Source: Pseudomonas anguilliseptica (GTDB lineage: Bacteria; Pseudomonadota; Gammaproteobacteria; Pseudomonadales; Pseudomonadaceae). From it: a stretch of DNA of 64,000 bases. This document shows, in pieces, positions 38,391 through 47,402 of the stretch. The translations under genes were made by a program, and so were the position numbers. Every line of letters begins with the position of its first letter. The first letter of the stretch is position 1. The stretch lies in NCBI RefSeq assembly GCF_900105355.1, contig NZ_FNSC01000001.1, forward strand, positions 4,216,001 to 4,280,000, in the 5' to 3' direction. The notes under the pieces are model-generated. The model made no database searches. It was not told the origin of the DNA and saw only the letters and a list, made by a program, of their open reading frames with translations.

Positions 38391-39212
38391 TCACTGCGAC
38401 TGCGCTTCCTTAAGCTTTTTCCGCTCTAGGAAATCCAGCTTCCATTGCTCCAGACCGATGCGCTCGGGGTCCAGATTAGCTTCGACCTTGTACTGGTTTT
38501 TCAGCGCAGCAATCTCACTTTTCTGCTCGACCAGAAAACGGTCAAAACGCTGCATCAAGGCCGTGTGCTCGAGGGTTGAAAGCTTGAAGCTGCCACGGTT
38601 GTGCGGCAGCGTCGGATCAAATACTAGGGCGCCAGGCCGGGCGCGAATGTTGTCCAGGTAATGAGTGGCCACCACCACGTTGAAATAGGCACCGTCAGTG
38701 TCCTTCTTCAACGCCTGGCGAATCATCTGGCGCAGATCATCGCTGTAGGTCAGCTCGATCTGGCCGGCATCGATCCGCTCCTGATAGCCCCAAGGCGTCC
38801 AGCCGTTGACCATAGCCAGGCGCTTGATCTGCTCAATGGGCTGACCGTGGCACTGCGGCGCAACCAGTACACCATCGACATACTCGACTACACCTTGGCT
38901 GTAGCTCAGGGTCTTGCCGGCCTTCTGCTCCTGGGCCCAGGTTTCACTGTCGGGGTATTTGAAATCCACCTGGCCGCTGAGCAGCGCGGGCAACAGCTGC
39001 TCAACAGGCAGCACCTTGTAGCTCAACTCCACCCCACTGGTCTGCGCGAACAGGTCGAACAGCTCACGGGCAAAACCCTGGTACTGGCCTTGCGCATCGA
39101 TGCTGTAGTGCGGCGCAAAGGCCAGCTTCTCTACACCGATCACATAACTTTCAGCGCTGACCGCGCTGGAACAGACAACGGCGAACAAACTGCAGACGTG
39201 CAAGGGCTTCAC
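38391..39212 (-). CDS. periplasmic amino-acid-type binding protein (SBP_bac_3 fold)
   Basis: A 273-residue secreted protein: signal peptide (MKPLHVCSLFAVVCSSAVSA) then a type 3 solute-binding fold (FAPHYSIDAQGQYQGFARELFDLF; VEQLLPALLSGQVDFKYPD). GTG 39212 has AGGAGG six bases before it; the longer frame to 39248 has no such support. No transporter genes adjoin it. Located between the porin-type gene and moaA. Ligand unknown. Confidence 0.78.
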   Translation of the reverse strand: MKPLHVCSLFAVVCSSAVSAESYVIGVEKLAFAPHYSIDAQGQYQGFARELFDLFAQTSGVELSYKVLPVEQLLPALLSGQVDFKYPDSETWAQEQKAGKTLSYSQGVVEYVDGVLVAPQCHGQPIEQIKRLAMVNGWTPWGYQERIDAGQIELTYSDDLRQMIRQALKKDTDGAYFNVVVATHYLDNIRARPGALVFDPTLPHNRGSFKLSTLEHTALMQRFDRFLVEQKSEIAALKNQYKVEANLDPERIGLEQWKLDFLERKKLKEAQSQ

Positions 39213-39285
39213 AGCAAACCTCCTGTTTAGATTGTGAGAGTGAAACAAATGAAACCGCCCAAGGCGGTGAAGAAACGGCTAAGGG

Positions 39286-40278
39286 CTAGCCACCGGTCAT
39301 GCTCATAAAGCGAATCACCTGCACCTGGGCATCGCTCTCGAAGTGATGACGCTCAGGCTTCAACTGTAAAGCCTGCATCAGGGCCTCACGCAGACGCTGA
39401 CTATCACCTGGGTGGGCACGCATCAGACTTTTCAGGTCCAGGGCATTCTCATGACCCAGGCAGAGCACCAGCTTGCCTTCAGCGGTCACCCGCACGCGGT
39501 TGCAGTCGCCGCAGAAGTTATGGCTATGGGGCGAGATAAAACCGACCTGGGTGTCGCTGCCAACCACCTGCCAGTAGCGCGACGGCCCACCGGTCAGCTT
39601 GCTGCTACGCACTAGGGCATAACGCTGTTCGATGCGTTCACGCACCTCATCGCTGGAGCAGAAGGTCTGCTTGCGCTGATGGCTGGAAATACTGCCCAGC
39701 GGCATTTCTTCGATAAAACTGATGTCCAGGCCGCGCGCCATGGCGAACTCGACCAAGTCGAGCACTTCGTCATCGTTACGGTTTTTCTGCACCACGGCGT
39801 TGAGTTTTATCTTGCGAAAACCCGCCGCGCGCGCCACCTCGATGTCTTCCAGCACTTGATCGAGTTTGTCCCGACGGGTAAAGGCGGCAAAGCGCTCTCG
39901 CTGCAGCGAATCCAGGCTGACATTCAGGCGCTTGACCCCGACCGCGCGCAGTTGCGGCGCCAGCTCGGCCAGTTGCGAGCCATTGGTGGTGATGGCCAGG
40001 TCGTCCAACTCGGGACGCTGGCCCAGGCGATTCAGCAAGCTGGGCAGGTTCTTGCGCACCAGCGGCTCGCCACCGGTGATGCGGATGCGCTTGACCCCTA
40101 AGCCGATAAAGGCGTCGGCCACTGCATAGAGCTCTTCAAGGCTGAGGATCTGCTCGCGCGGGGCGAACACCATGTCCTCACTCATGCAGTAGGTGCAGCG
40201 GAAATCACAGCGATCGGTAACCGATAACCGTAGATAGGTGATGCGCCGACCGAAGGGGTCAACCAGCTGATTGTTCAC
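39286..40278 (-). CDS. moaA: GTP 3',8-cyclase MoaA
   Basis: A 330-residue radical-SAM enzyme that starts molybdenum cofactor synthesis. The N-terminal cluster motif is CDFRCTYC, the C-terminal [4Fe-4S] ligands are in CGDCNRVRV … LVLC, and the conserved C-terminal GG is present. GTG 40278 with AGGAG seven bases upstream gives the same length as the E. coli protein; an upstream extension to 40383 lacks support. Lying inside the purine cluster it probably supplies cofactor for xanthine dehydrogenase; a near-match of the cluster operator lies upstream (40358-40368). Confidence 0.96.
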   Translation of the reverse strand: MNNQLVDPFGRRITYLRLSVTDRCDFRCTYCMSEDMVFAPREQILSLEELYAVADAFIGLGVKRIRITGGEPLVRKNLPSLLNRLGQRPELDDLAITTNGSQLAELAPQLRAVGVKRLNVSLDSLQRERFAAFTRRDKLDQVLEDIEVARAAGFRKIKLNAVVQKNRNDDEVLDLVEFAMARGLDISFIEEMPLGSISSHQRKQTFCSSDEVRERIEQRYALVRSSKLTGGPSRYWQVVGSDTQVGFISPHSHNFCGDCNRVRVTAEGKLVLCLGHENALDLKSLMRAHPGDSQRLREALMQALQLKPERHHFESDAQVQVIRFMSMTGG

Positions 40279-40357
40279 TACGTGTCTCCTGGAGCTCATC
40301 GAGCCGAGACTTTTTGTTATGAATGCATATGGCGAGATAAAAACAGAAAAATTAAAT

Positions 40358-40368
40358 TTTGCATACAA
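40358..40368. promoter_or_regulatory. near-match of the purine operator before moaA
   Basis: TTTGCATACAA, one base off the TTTGTATACAA core, 80 bp upstream of the moaA start on the minus strand. Weaker evidence than the perfect sites. Confidence 0.4.
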
Positions 40369-40493
40369 CAACCTGACCTGCAAGTCAGATAGCCCGCCAG
40401 AGCCCAGGCCACAAGCCTTGAGCGCCGCGTAAAGCCGGTGCTACCATCCCGGCGCTGCCCAGCGACGGGCGTTCGACAGAAGCAAAGAGGCTT

Positions 40494-41138
40494 ATGACCA
40501 GTATTCGCGAGCGTAACAGAGAGCTGATTTTACGCGCAGCCAGTGAGGAGTTCGCCGACAAAGGCTTTGCTGCCAGCAAAACCAGCGATATCGCCGCCAA
40601 GGCCGGTGTGCCCAAGCCCAACGTCTACTACTACTTCAAGTCGAAAGAAAACCTCTACCGCGAAGTGCTGGAAAGCATTATTGAACCGTTGCTGGAAGCC
40701 TCCGCACCGTTCAACCAGCCCGGCAAGCCTGCCGACGTGCTGCGCGCCTATATCCGCTCGAAGATCCGCATCTCCCGCGAACTGCCTTTCGCTTCCAAGG
40801 TGTTCGCCAGCGAAATCATGCACGGTGCGCCGCACCTCTCTGCCGACCAGACCGAACAGCTCAACGCCCAGGCCAAACACAATATTTCCTGCATTCAGGG
40901 CTGGATCGACCAGGGTCTGATGGCCAAGGTTGACCCGCACCACCTGCTGTTTAGCATCTGGGCCGCAACCCAGACCTACGCCGACTTCGACTGGCAGATT
41001 TCCACCGTCACCGGCAAAGCCAGCCTGGATGAAGCCGACTACGAAGCCGCCGCGCAGACCATCATCCGCCTGGTGATCAAGGGCTGCGAGATCGACGAAA
41101 TCCAGCCCAGCCCTTCCGAGCAGGTCACCAGCGCATAA
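40494..41138 (+). CDS. TetR-family regulator, RutR-like
   Basis: A 214-residue regulator with a TetR helix-turn-helix (residues ~8-55, including SKTSDIAAKAGVPKPNVYYYFKSKENLY) and a C-terminal domain resembling RutR/YcdC regulators, which in E. coli sense uracil or thymine. It is divergent from moaA, and its location suggests control of nucleobase use. Effector is inferred only from similarity. Confidence 0.82.
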   Translation: MTSIRERNRELILRAASEEFADKGFAASKTSDIAAKAGVPKPNVYYYFKSKENLYREVLESIIEPLLEASAPFNQPGKPADVLRAYIRSKIRISRELPFASKVFASEIMHGAPHLSADQTEQLNAQAKHNISCIQGWIDQGLMAKVDPHHLLFSIWAATQTYADFDWQISTVTGKASLDEADYEAAAQTIIRLVIKGCEIDEIQPSPSEQVTSA

Positions 41139-41170
41139 GCCGGGTTAGCACTCTGCCCTTCGCCATTTGG

Positions 41171-41218
41171 GTAATAAAAAACGGTGAATGCCGCAAAGCA
41201 TTCACCGTTTTTTATTAC
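41171..41218. terminator. very strong bidirectional hairpin
   Basis: A perfect 20-bp inverted repeat (41171-41190, 41199-41218) with an 8-nt loop and A/T runs inside the stem, after the TetR gene. Confidence 0.85.
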
Positions 41219-41228
41219 CTGCGCAACC

Positions 41229-41291
41229 TGTAGGAGGCGCTTTAGCGGCGAGCGGTTAACCGTAGTTATCGCGGCTAAAGCCCCTCCTACA
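41229..41291. repeat. Pseudomonas-type intergenic repeat
   Basis: Arms TGTAGGAGGCGCTTTAGC and its counterpart GGCTAAAGCCCCTCCTACA (41229-41291), a REP-like palindromic element of the type scattered in pseudomonad genomes. A truncated half-copy with CCCCTCCTACA occurs near 60966. Confidence 0.7.
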
Positions 41292-41303
41292 AGTCGCACA
41301 CTA

Positions 41304-41744
41304 TCAAGCGGCGATACCCGCGTCCGGCTTCAGGCCCACCGACTCCACAGCACTCACCGCGCACTGCTCATCGATATCCGAGGTATCACCAGTGATACCC
41401 ACTGCACCGATCACCTCACCGCGCTCATCACGAATCAGCACACCACCCGGCGCCGGCACCAATTGACCGTCTGCCAGATTGTTAACCGCGCCGATAAATG
41501 CCGGACGCTGCTGCGCGTCAGCAGCAATCAGGCGCGAGCCCTTGCCCAACGCCAATGCACCCCAGGCCTTGCCGATGGCGATTTGTGGGCGCAACAGGCT
41601 GGCACCGTCTTCGCGCTGCAGGCTGATCAGGTGACCGCCGGCATCCAGCACAGCCACGGTCAACGGCGCTGCAGAGATTTCCCGACCGACCGCCAGGGCG
41701 CGGTTACTGATGGTGGTGGCGATTTGCAGATTCAACGTACTCAT
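41304..41744 (-). CDS. GlcG/HbpS-family protein
   Basis: A 146-residue soluble protein of the GlcG/HbpS family. Seen are the TVAVLDAGGHLISLQREDGA strand-helix unit, IAIGKAWGALALGKGSR, the PAPGGVLIRDERGEVIGAVGITGD segment and the conserved ending. Such proteins often accompany glycolate/glyoxylate genes and some bind haem. Here it lies upstream and divergent from the glyoxylate cluster, which suits a role there. No precise function is known. Confidence 0.82.
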   Translation of the reverse strand: MSTLNLQIATTISNRALAVGREISAAPLTVAVLDAGGHLISLQREDGASLLRPQIAIGKAWGALALGKGSRLIAADAQQRPAFIGAVNNLADGQLVPAPGGVLIRDERGEVIGAVGITGDTSDIDEQCAVSAVESVGLKPDAGIAA

Positions 41745-41775
41745 CTTGGGTCTTCCTCAATGCTGATAAATATTA

Positions 41776-42039
41776 GGGTCTGTTGCCGTTTCATCGCGAA
41801 CCGCGTTGCAGCAAGAAATGGCCCCCGGTTAGGCGCTGAACGCAGGTAATGGTTGTTCCCTTGCCAAGTCCTGCAACAACAGCGGGGGCCATTTCCTGCG
41901 CAACCCGAAGGGCCGGGCCGGTTTTTGCGCGATGCGGCGTTTCTCGTCGCTTATTTGGAACAACCAAACCACGCTCCTCGTGCCTTGCCTCGCGCAAAAA
42001 CCGGCTCCGGCGCGGCCGCGACTGAAACCGCAACAGCCC
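41776..42039. repeat. nested inverted-repeat element, MITE-like
   Basis: Outer arms around 41776-41798 (GGGTCTGTTGCCGTTTCA) pair with 42017-42039 at roughly 85% identity. Inner arms also pair: 41813-41827 (AAGAAATGGCCCCCG) with 41883-41899 and the GGTTTTTGCGCG at 41920-41931 with the CGCGCAAAAACC at 41991-42002. It has no coding potential. It could be a miniature transposable element, or a decayed IS keeping both ends, or a structured RNA. Confidence 0.55.
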
Positions 42040-42162
42040 CTTAGAAACACCCAGCGCTGCGCCGCCTACAGGGCGATTGACAGCAACCGGGCAATCCAAA
42101 GCTCGCCACCACTATCCCACCAGAAACAAAAAACTCAATAGCCGAATACAATACAAATAGTC

Positions 42163-42173
42163 TTTGTATACAG
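42163..42173. promoter_or_regulatory. operator-like site, distal to gcl
   Basis: TTTGTATACAG, one base from the perfect palindrome of the cluster, about 177 bp upstream of gcl and 150 bp from the proximal site. Confidence 0.45.
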
Positions 42174-42313
42174 TTCCGCGTATCGCCTTCCGCATCAGAT
42201 CAAGCACCCCAGCTAAAACGGTTGTTTTAAAAGATTTTTTGTCAGACGGCGGCTTGGCGACAAAACGTGTTGACCAGAAGGTCAGGCCATGAATAGAATC
42301 AAAGCCAGCTGCT

Positions 42314-42323
42314 TTGTATACAA
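42314..42323. promoter_or_regulatory. palindromic operator candidate before gcl
   Basis: The perfect palindrome TTGTATACAA, 27 bp upstream of the gcl start, overlapping where the promoter or leader should be; fits repression. Confidence 0.62.
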
Positions 42324-42349
42324 TCTGATAACGAACGAGGCACAAGACA

Positions 42350-44134
42350 ATGGCCAAAATGAGAGCAATCGAGGCCGCCGTACTGGTGATGCGCCGCGAA
42401 GGCGTTGACACTGCGTTCGGCATTCCCGGCGCCGCCATCAACCCCCTGTACGCTGCACTGAAAAAAGTCGGTGGTATCGACCACGTCCTGGCTCGCCACG
42501 TCGAAGGTGCCTCGCACATGGCTGAGGGTTACACCCGCACCAATGCCGGCAACATCGGTGTGTGCATCGGCACTTCCGGCACTTCCGGCCCTGCAGGTAC
42601 CGACATGGTGACCGGCCTGTACTCGGCATCGGCCGACTCCATTCCAATTCTGTGCATCACCGGTCAAGCACCGCGTGCCCGTATGCACAAAGAAGACTTC
42701 CAGGCCGTCGACATCACCAGCATCGTCAAACCGGTGACCAAGTGGGCCACCACCGTGATGGAGCCAGGCCAAGTGCCGCGCGCCTTCCAGAAAGCCTTCT
42801 ATGAAATGCGCAGCGGTCGTCCTGGCCCGGTGCTGATCGACCTGCCGTTCGACGTGCAGATGGCCGAGATTGAATTCGACATCGACGCCTACGAGCCGCT
42901 GCCACTGGCCAAACCGGCCACCAACCGCGTGCAGGCAGAAAAAGCCATCGCCATGCTCAACGACGCCGAGCGCCCATTGCTGGTTGCCGGTGGTGGTATC
43001 TTCAATGCCGACGCCGCCGACAAACTAGTGGAATTCGCCGAACTGACCGGCGTGCCGGTTGTACCGACCCTGATGGGCTGGGGCGTGATCCCGGATGACC
43101 ACAAGCTGATGGTCGGCATGGTCGGCCTGCAGACTTCACACCGTTACGGTAACGCCACCCTGCTGGCTTCCGACCTGGTGTTCGGTATTGGTAACCGCTG
43201 GGCCAACCGCCACACCGGTTCGGTTGATGTCTACACCGAAGGCCGCAAGTTCATCCACGTCGACATCGAACCGACGCAGATTGGCCGTGTATTCAACCCG
43301 GACCTGGGCATCGTTTCCGATGCGGGTTCGGCGCTGGACGCCTTCCTGGAAGTGGCCCGCGAGTGGAAAGCCGCTGGCAAGCTGAAAGATCGCAGCGCCT
43401 GGCTGGACAGCTGCCGCGAGCGTAAGCGCACCCTGCAGCGCAAGACCCACTTCGACAACGTGCCGGCCAAGCCGCAGCGCGTGTACGAAGAGATGAACGA
43501 AGCGTTCGGCAAGGACACTTGCTACGTCACCACCATCGGTCTGTCGCAGATCGCCGGCGCGCAGTTCCTGCACGTCTACAAGCCGCGTCACTGGATCAAC
43601 TGTGGTCAGGCCGGCCCGCTGGGCTGGACCATTCCGGCAGCGCTGGGTGTGGTCAAGGCCGACCCGAGCCGCAAGGTTGTGGCGCTGTCCGGCGACTACG
43701 ACTTCCAGTTCATGATCGAAGAACTGGCGGTGGGCGCGCAGTTCAACCTGCCGTACATCCACGTGCTGGTGAACAACTCCTACCTGGGTCTGATCCGTCA
43801 GGCGCAGCGCGGCTTCGAGATCGACTACTGCGTGCAACTGGCGTTCGAGAACATCAACGCGCCGGAAATCAACGGCTACGGTGTTGACCACGTTGCTGTG
43901 GTGGAAGGCCTGGGCTGTAAGGCAATCCGCGTGTTCGACCCGAACGAACTGCAGAACGCCTTTGCCGAAGCCAAGCGCCTGATGGCCGAGCACCGCGTAC
44001 CGGTGGTGGTGGAAATTATCCTGGAGCGTGTCACCAACATCTCCATGGGTACCGAAATCAACGCCGTCAACGAGTTCGAAGAACTGGCCGAGCGCGGCGT
44101 TGACGCCCCGACTGCCATCTCGCTGCTGGATTGA
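42350..44134 (+). CDS. gcl: glyoxylate carboligase
   Basis: A 594-residue ThDP and FAD enzyme that condenses two glyoxylate into tartronate semialdehyde with loss of CO2. The residue normally Glu in the activating position of ThDP enzymes is Val in [13 protein letters not shown], a hallmark of glyoxylate carboligase. The ThDP motif is [12 protein letters not shown]…NNSYLGLI, and the central domain has the LVAGGGIFN segment. First gene of the glyoxylate operon, preceded by a palindromic operator at 42314. Confidence 0.97.
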   Translation: MAKMRAIEAAVLVMRREGVDTAFGIPGAAINPLYAALKKVGGIDHVLARHVEGASHMAEGYTRTNAGNIGVCIGTSGTSGPAGTDMVTGLYSASADSIPILCITGQAPRARMHKEDFQAVDITSIVKPVTKWATTVMEPGQVPRAFQKAFYEMRSGRPGPVLIDLPFDVQMAEIEFDIDAYEPLPLAKPATNRVQAEKAIAMLNDAERPLLVAGGGIFNADAADKLVEFAELTGVPVVPTLMGWGVIPDDHKLMVGMVGLQTSHRYGNATLLASDLVFGIGNRWANRHTGSVDVYTEGRKFIHVDIEPTQIGRVFNPDLGIVSDAGSALDAFLEVAREWKAAGKLKDRSAWLDSCRERKRTLQRKTHFDNVPAKPQRVYEEMNEAFGKDTCYVTTIGLSQIAGAQFLHVYKPRHWINCGQAGPLGWTIPAALGVVKADPSRKVVALSGDYDFQFMIEELAVGAQFNLPYIHVLVNNSYLGLIRQAQRGFEIDYCVQLAFENINAPEINGYGVDHVAVVEGLGCKAIRVFDPNELQNAFAEAKRLMAEHRVPVVVEIILERVTNISMGTEINAVNEFEELAERGVDAPTAISLLD

Positions 44135-44140
44135 CGCAAC

Positions 44141-44212
44141 CGTAGGGTGGATGTCGCGAAGCACATCCACCAACTCCCAGGTGGAAAACGCTGCGCGGTT
44201 TTCCACCCTACG
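44141..44212. repeat. intergenic palindromic repeat between gcl and hyi
   Basis: CGTAGGGTGG and CCACCCTACG at the ends enclose two smaller hairpins, one of GTGGATG type, one of GTGGAAAACGC type. A repeat family common in pseudomonads as I recall. It sits inside an operon, where it may tune relative expression. Confidence 0.65.
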
Positions 44213-44229
44213 CAACCGAGGAATGTTTT

Positions 44230-45012
44230 ATGCCCCGTTTTGCTGCCAACCTGTCGATGCTGTTCACCGAAGTGGACTTCATGGACCGTTTCGCCGCTGC
44301 CGCCGATGCCGGTTTTAGCGGTGTCGAATACCTGTTTCCCTACGATTTTGCCGCCGAAGAAATCAAAGCGCGCCTGGATGCCAACAAGCTTGAGCAGGTG
44401 CTGTTCAACCTGCCAGCCGGTGACTGGGCCAAGGGTGAGCGCGGTATCGCCTGCCACCCCGACCGCGTTGAAGAATTCCGCGCTGGCGTGGACAAAGCCA
44501 TCGCCTATGCCAAGGTACTGGGCAACACGCAGATCAACTGCCTGGCCGGTATCCGCCCGCAAGGTCTGGATTGCGTCACCGTCGAGCAGACCTTTGTCGA
44601 CAACCTAAAGTTTGCCGCCGAAAAACTGCAAGCTGCGGGCATCAAGCTGGTCATGGAAATGATCAACACCCGCGACATCCCGGGCTTCTACCTGAACACC
44701 ACGAAGCAGGCGCTGGCCATTCGCGACAAGGTCGCCAGCAGCAATCTGTACCTGCAATACGACATCTACCATATGCAAATCATGGAAGGTGACCTGGCGC
44801 GTACCGTCGAAACCAATCTCTCCGTGATCAACCATGTGCAGTTGGCTGACAACCCGGGCCGCAACGAGCCGGGCACTGGCGAGATCAACTACCGCTTCCT
44901 CTTCGAGCACCTGGACCGCATTGGCTACCAGGGCTGGATCGGCTGTGAATACAAGCCGGCAACCACCACCGCTGCCGGCCTCGGCTGGATGAAAGCGCAC
45001 AACGCAATCTGA
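44230..45012 (+). CDS. hyi: hydroxypyruvate isomerase
   Basis: A 260-residue TIM-barrel enzyme that interconverts hydroxypyruvate and tartronate semialdehyde. Metal and substrate residues are in the LVMEMINTRDIPGF segment (Glu), YDIYHMQIMEGD (Asp and His), VQLADNPGRNEPGTGEINY and GCEYKP. It sits downstream of gcl, separated by a palindromic repeat, and upstream of glxR by 13 bp. Confidence 0.95.
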   Translation: MPRFAANLSMLFTEVDFMDRFAAAADAGFSGVEYLFPYDFAAEEIKARLDANKLEQVLFNLPAGDWAKGERGIACHPDRVEEFRAGVDKAIAYAKVLGNTQINCLAGIRPQGLDCVTVEQTFVDNLKFAAEKLQAAGIKLVMEMINTRDIPGFYLNTTKQALAIRDKVASSNLYLQYDIYHMQIMEGDLARTVETNLSVINHVQLADNPGRNEPGTGEINYRFLFEHLDRIGYQGWIGCEYKPATTTAAGLGWMKAHNAI

Positions 45013-45025
45013 GGAGACTCTACTC

Positions 45026-45925
45026 ATGGCTAAAATCGGATTTATCGGCACCGGCATCATGGGCAAGCCCATGGCGCAGAACCTGCAGAAAGCCGGGCAC
45101 ACCCTGTTCTTCTCCGAGCACTTCGACAAGGCTCCGGCCGACCTGCTGGGCGACAACGGTATCGGCCTTGCCAACCCGCGCGAAGTGGCGCAGGAAGCCG
45201 AGTTCATCATCATCATGGTGCCGGACACCCCCCAGGTTGAGGACGTTCTGTTCCGCGCCGACGGCGTTGCCGCAGGCGTGGGCGCTGGCAAAGTAGTGAT
45301 CGACATGAGCTCGATCTCGCCGACCGCCACCAAAGTCTTCGCCGAAAAAATCAAAGCCACTGGCGCGGCTTACCTGGACGCCCCGGTATCCGGCGGTGAA
45401 GTCGGTGCCAAAGCGGCCACCCTGTCGATCATGGTCGGTGGTTGCCCGAGTGCCTTCGAACGCGCCCTGCCGCTGTTCCAGGCCATGGGTAAGAACATCA
45501 CCCGCGTAGGCGGTAACGGTGACGGCCAGACCGCCAAGGTCGCCAAGGTCGCCAACCAGATCATCGTTGCCCTGAACATCCAGGCGGTGGCCGAGGCCCT
45601 GCTGTTCGCCGCCAAGAACGGCGCCGATCCAGCCAAGGTGCGTGAAGCGCTGATGGGCGGTTTCGCCGGTTCGAAGATCCTTGAAGTGCACGGTGAGCGC
45701 ATGATCAAGGGCACCTTCGACCCAGGCTTCCGTATCAGCTTGCACCAGAAGGACCTCAACCTGGCCCTGGCTGGCGCGCGCGAACTGGGCCTCAACCTGC
45801 CCAACACCGCCAACGCCCAGCAAGTGTTCAGCACCTGTGCGGCCATCGGTGACAGCAACTGGGACCACTCGGCGTTGATCAAAGGCCTGGAACATATGGC
45901 CAACTTCAACATCCGCGGCGAGTAA
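45026..45925 (+). CDS. glxR: tartronate semialdehyde reductase
   Basis: A 299-residue beta-hydroxyacid dehydrogenase that reduces tartronate semialdehyde to glycerate with NAD(P)H. It has the Rossmann GFIGTGIMGKPMAQNL motif, the AAYLDAPVSGGEVGAK substrate loop and the catalytic Lys in KVANQIIVALN (conserved GxxGxxxKxxxN form). GAGGAG before ATG 45026 supports the start. Follows hyi in the operon. Confidence 0.95.
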   Translation: MAKIGFIGTGIMGKPMAQNLQKAGHTLFFSEHFDKAPADLLGDNGIGLANPREVAQEAEFIIIMVPDTPQVEDVLFRADGVAAGVGAGKVVIDMSSISPTATKVFAEKIKATGAAYLDAPVSGGEVGAKAATLSIMVGGCPSAFERALPLFQAMGKNITRVGGNGDGQTAKVAKVANQIIVALNIQAVAEALLFAAKNGADPAKVREALMGGFAGSKILEVHGERMIKGTFDPGFRISLHQKDLNLALAGARELGLNLPNTANAQQVFSTCAAIGDSNWDHSALIKGLEHMANFNIRGE

Positions 45926-45932
45926 GCAACAG

Positions 45933-45962
45933 GTTTCAGAGCGGGGTCAGCCGCTCTGAAAC
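45933..45962 (+). terminator. hairpin after glxR
   Basis: A perfect 12-bp stem (45933-45944, 45951-45962) without a T-run, so possibly a stabilising 3' hairpin or a processing site rather than a complete terminator. Confidence 0.45.
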
Positions 45963-46015
45963 AACCCCTTCGATCTGTCCGGCAGGCGGTGTCACGGCCT
46001 GCCTGCCGGGTGGGT

Positions 46016-46064
46016 CGATTCTAGTGCGCAGCGCCTTGGCCCAGGGCGCTGCGCACTAGAATCG
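46016..46064. repeat. perfect 20-bp inverted repeat before ttuD
   Basis: Arms 46016-46035 and 46045-46064 are exact reverse complements with a 9-nt spacer, beginning CGATTCTAGTGCGCAGC. It lies 52 bp upstream of the ttuD start. No T-run follows. Could be a regulatory hairpin or a small repeated element. Confidence 0.7.
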
Positions 46065-46115
46065 AACGTGCTTCAGTAATAAAAAGTGGCTCCGGCCCTA
46101 TCAAGAGAGATCGCC

Positions 46116-47402
46116 ATGTCCATCGATCCGTCTTTCAATCCAACGTCCCTGCTGCGCGAGCTGTTCGCCAGCGCCATCGACGCCGCCCACCCGCGCCAGG
46201 TGCTGGCTGATTACCTGCCGGAAGATCGCAGCGGCCGCGTGATTGTCATCGGCGCCGGTAAAGCCGCTGCGGCCATGGCCGAAGTGATCGAGCAGGAATG
46301 GCAAGGCGAGGTCTCCGGCCTGGTAGTTACCCGCTACGAGCACGGCGCCAACTGCCAGAAGATCGAAGTGGTCGAAGCCGCCCACCCGGTTCCGGATGAC
46401 GCCGGCGAGCGCGTGGCGCGTCGCGTGCTGGAGCTGGTGAGCAGCCTCAGCGAAGCCGACAAGGTGATCTTTCTGCTGTCTGGCGGCGGCTCTTCCCTGC
46501 TCGCCCTACCTGCTGAAGGCATCAGCCTGAAAGACAAACAAGCGGTCAACAAGGCGCTGCTGAAATCCGGCGCCTCGATTGGCGAAATGAACTGCGTGCG
46601 CAAGCACCTTTCCGCCATCAAGGGCGGCCGCCTGGCCAAGGCCAGCTGGCCGGCCAGCGTCTACACCTATGCGATTTCCGATGTACCAGGCGATGAAGCC
46701 ACGGTAATCGCCTCCGGCCCGACCGTGGCCGACCCGACCACCTCGGCCGAAGCCCTGGCGATTCTCGCCCGCTACAGTATCGAGATCCCGGCCAACGTGC
46801 GCGCCTGGCTGCAGAACCCGGCCTCGGAAACCGTCAAACCGGGCGATCCGTGTCTGGCCCGCAGCCACTTCCAGCTAATCGCCCGCCCGCAGCAATCCCT
46901 CGACGCTGCCGCCGCCAAGGCGCGCGCCGCCGGCTTGCCAACACTGATCCTCGGTGATCTGGAGGGCCAGTCGCGAGATGTCGCCAAGGTGCACGCTGGC
47001 ATCGCCAAACAGGTACGTCTGCATGGTCAGCCGATCAAGGCACCCTGCGTGATCCTCTCCGGTGGCGAAACCACGGTGACCGTACGCGGCAATGGCCGTG
47101 GCGGACGCAACGCCGAATTTTTGCTGAGCCTTACCGACAGCCTCAAAGGCCTGCCCGGTGTCTACGCCCTGGCCGGTGACACCGACGGCATCGACGGCTC
47201 GGAAGACAACGCCGGGGCCATCATGACCCCCGACAGCTATGCCCGCGCCCATGCAATGGGCCTGAGCAGCAGCGATGAGCTGGATAACAACAACGGCTAC
47301 GGCTACTTCGCCGCCCTCGATCAACTGATCGTCACCGGGCCGACGCGTACCAACGTCAACGATTTTCGCGCCATTCTGATCCTTGAGAACCCTGCCCAAT
47401 GA
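46116..47402 (+). CDS. ttuD: glycerate 2-kinase / hydroxypyruvate reductase, TtuD type
   Basis: A 428-residue MOFRL/GCKII-family protein, named after the TtuD hydroxypyruvate reductase but now regarded as glycerate kinase in many members; it takes glycerate from the pathway to 2-phosphoglycerate. Typical segments are VIVIGAGKAAAAMAE, LLSGGGSSLLALP, the AISDVPGDEATVIASGPTV motif and the C-terminal GGRNAEFLL and AGDTDGIDGSEDNAGA. ATG 46116 is taken over an upstream frame to 46086 because AAGAGAG is near it. It overlaps pyk by 4 bp. Confidence 0.92.
   Translation: MSIDPSFNPTSLLRELFASAIDAAHPRQVLADYLPEDRSGRVIVIGAGKAAAAMAEVIEQEWQGEVSGLVVTRYEHGANCQKIEVVEAAHPVPDDAGERVARRVLELVSSLSEADKVIFLLSGGGSSLLALPAEGISLKDKQAVNKALLKSGASIGEMNCVRKHLSAIKGGRLAKASWPASVYTYAISDVPGDEATVIASGPTVADPTTSAEALAILARYSIEIPANVRAWLQNPASETVKPGDPCLARSHFQLIARPQQSLDAAAAKARAAGLPTLILGDLEGQSRDVAKVHAGIAKQVRLHGQPIKAPCVILSGGETTVTVRGNGRGGRNAEFLLSLTDSLKGLPGVYALAGDTDGIDGSEDNAGAIMTPDSYARAHAMGLSSSDELDNNNGYGYFAALDQLIVTGPTRTNVNDFRAILILENPAQ

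Larger units (their letters stand above)
41745..42349. other. 605-bp region with nested inverted repeats before gcl
   Basis: No convincing gene. It contains a ~264-bp structure of nested inverted repeats (41776-42039) and two operator-like sites (42163-42173 and 42314-42323) before gcl. Confidence 0.65.
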
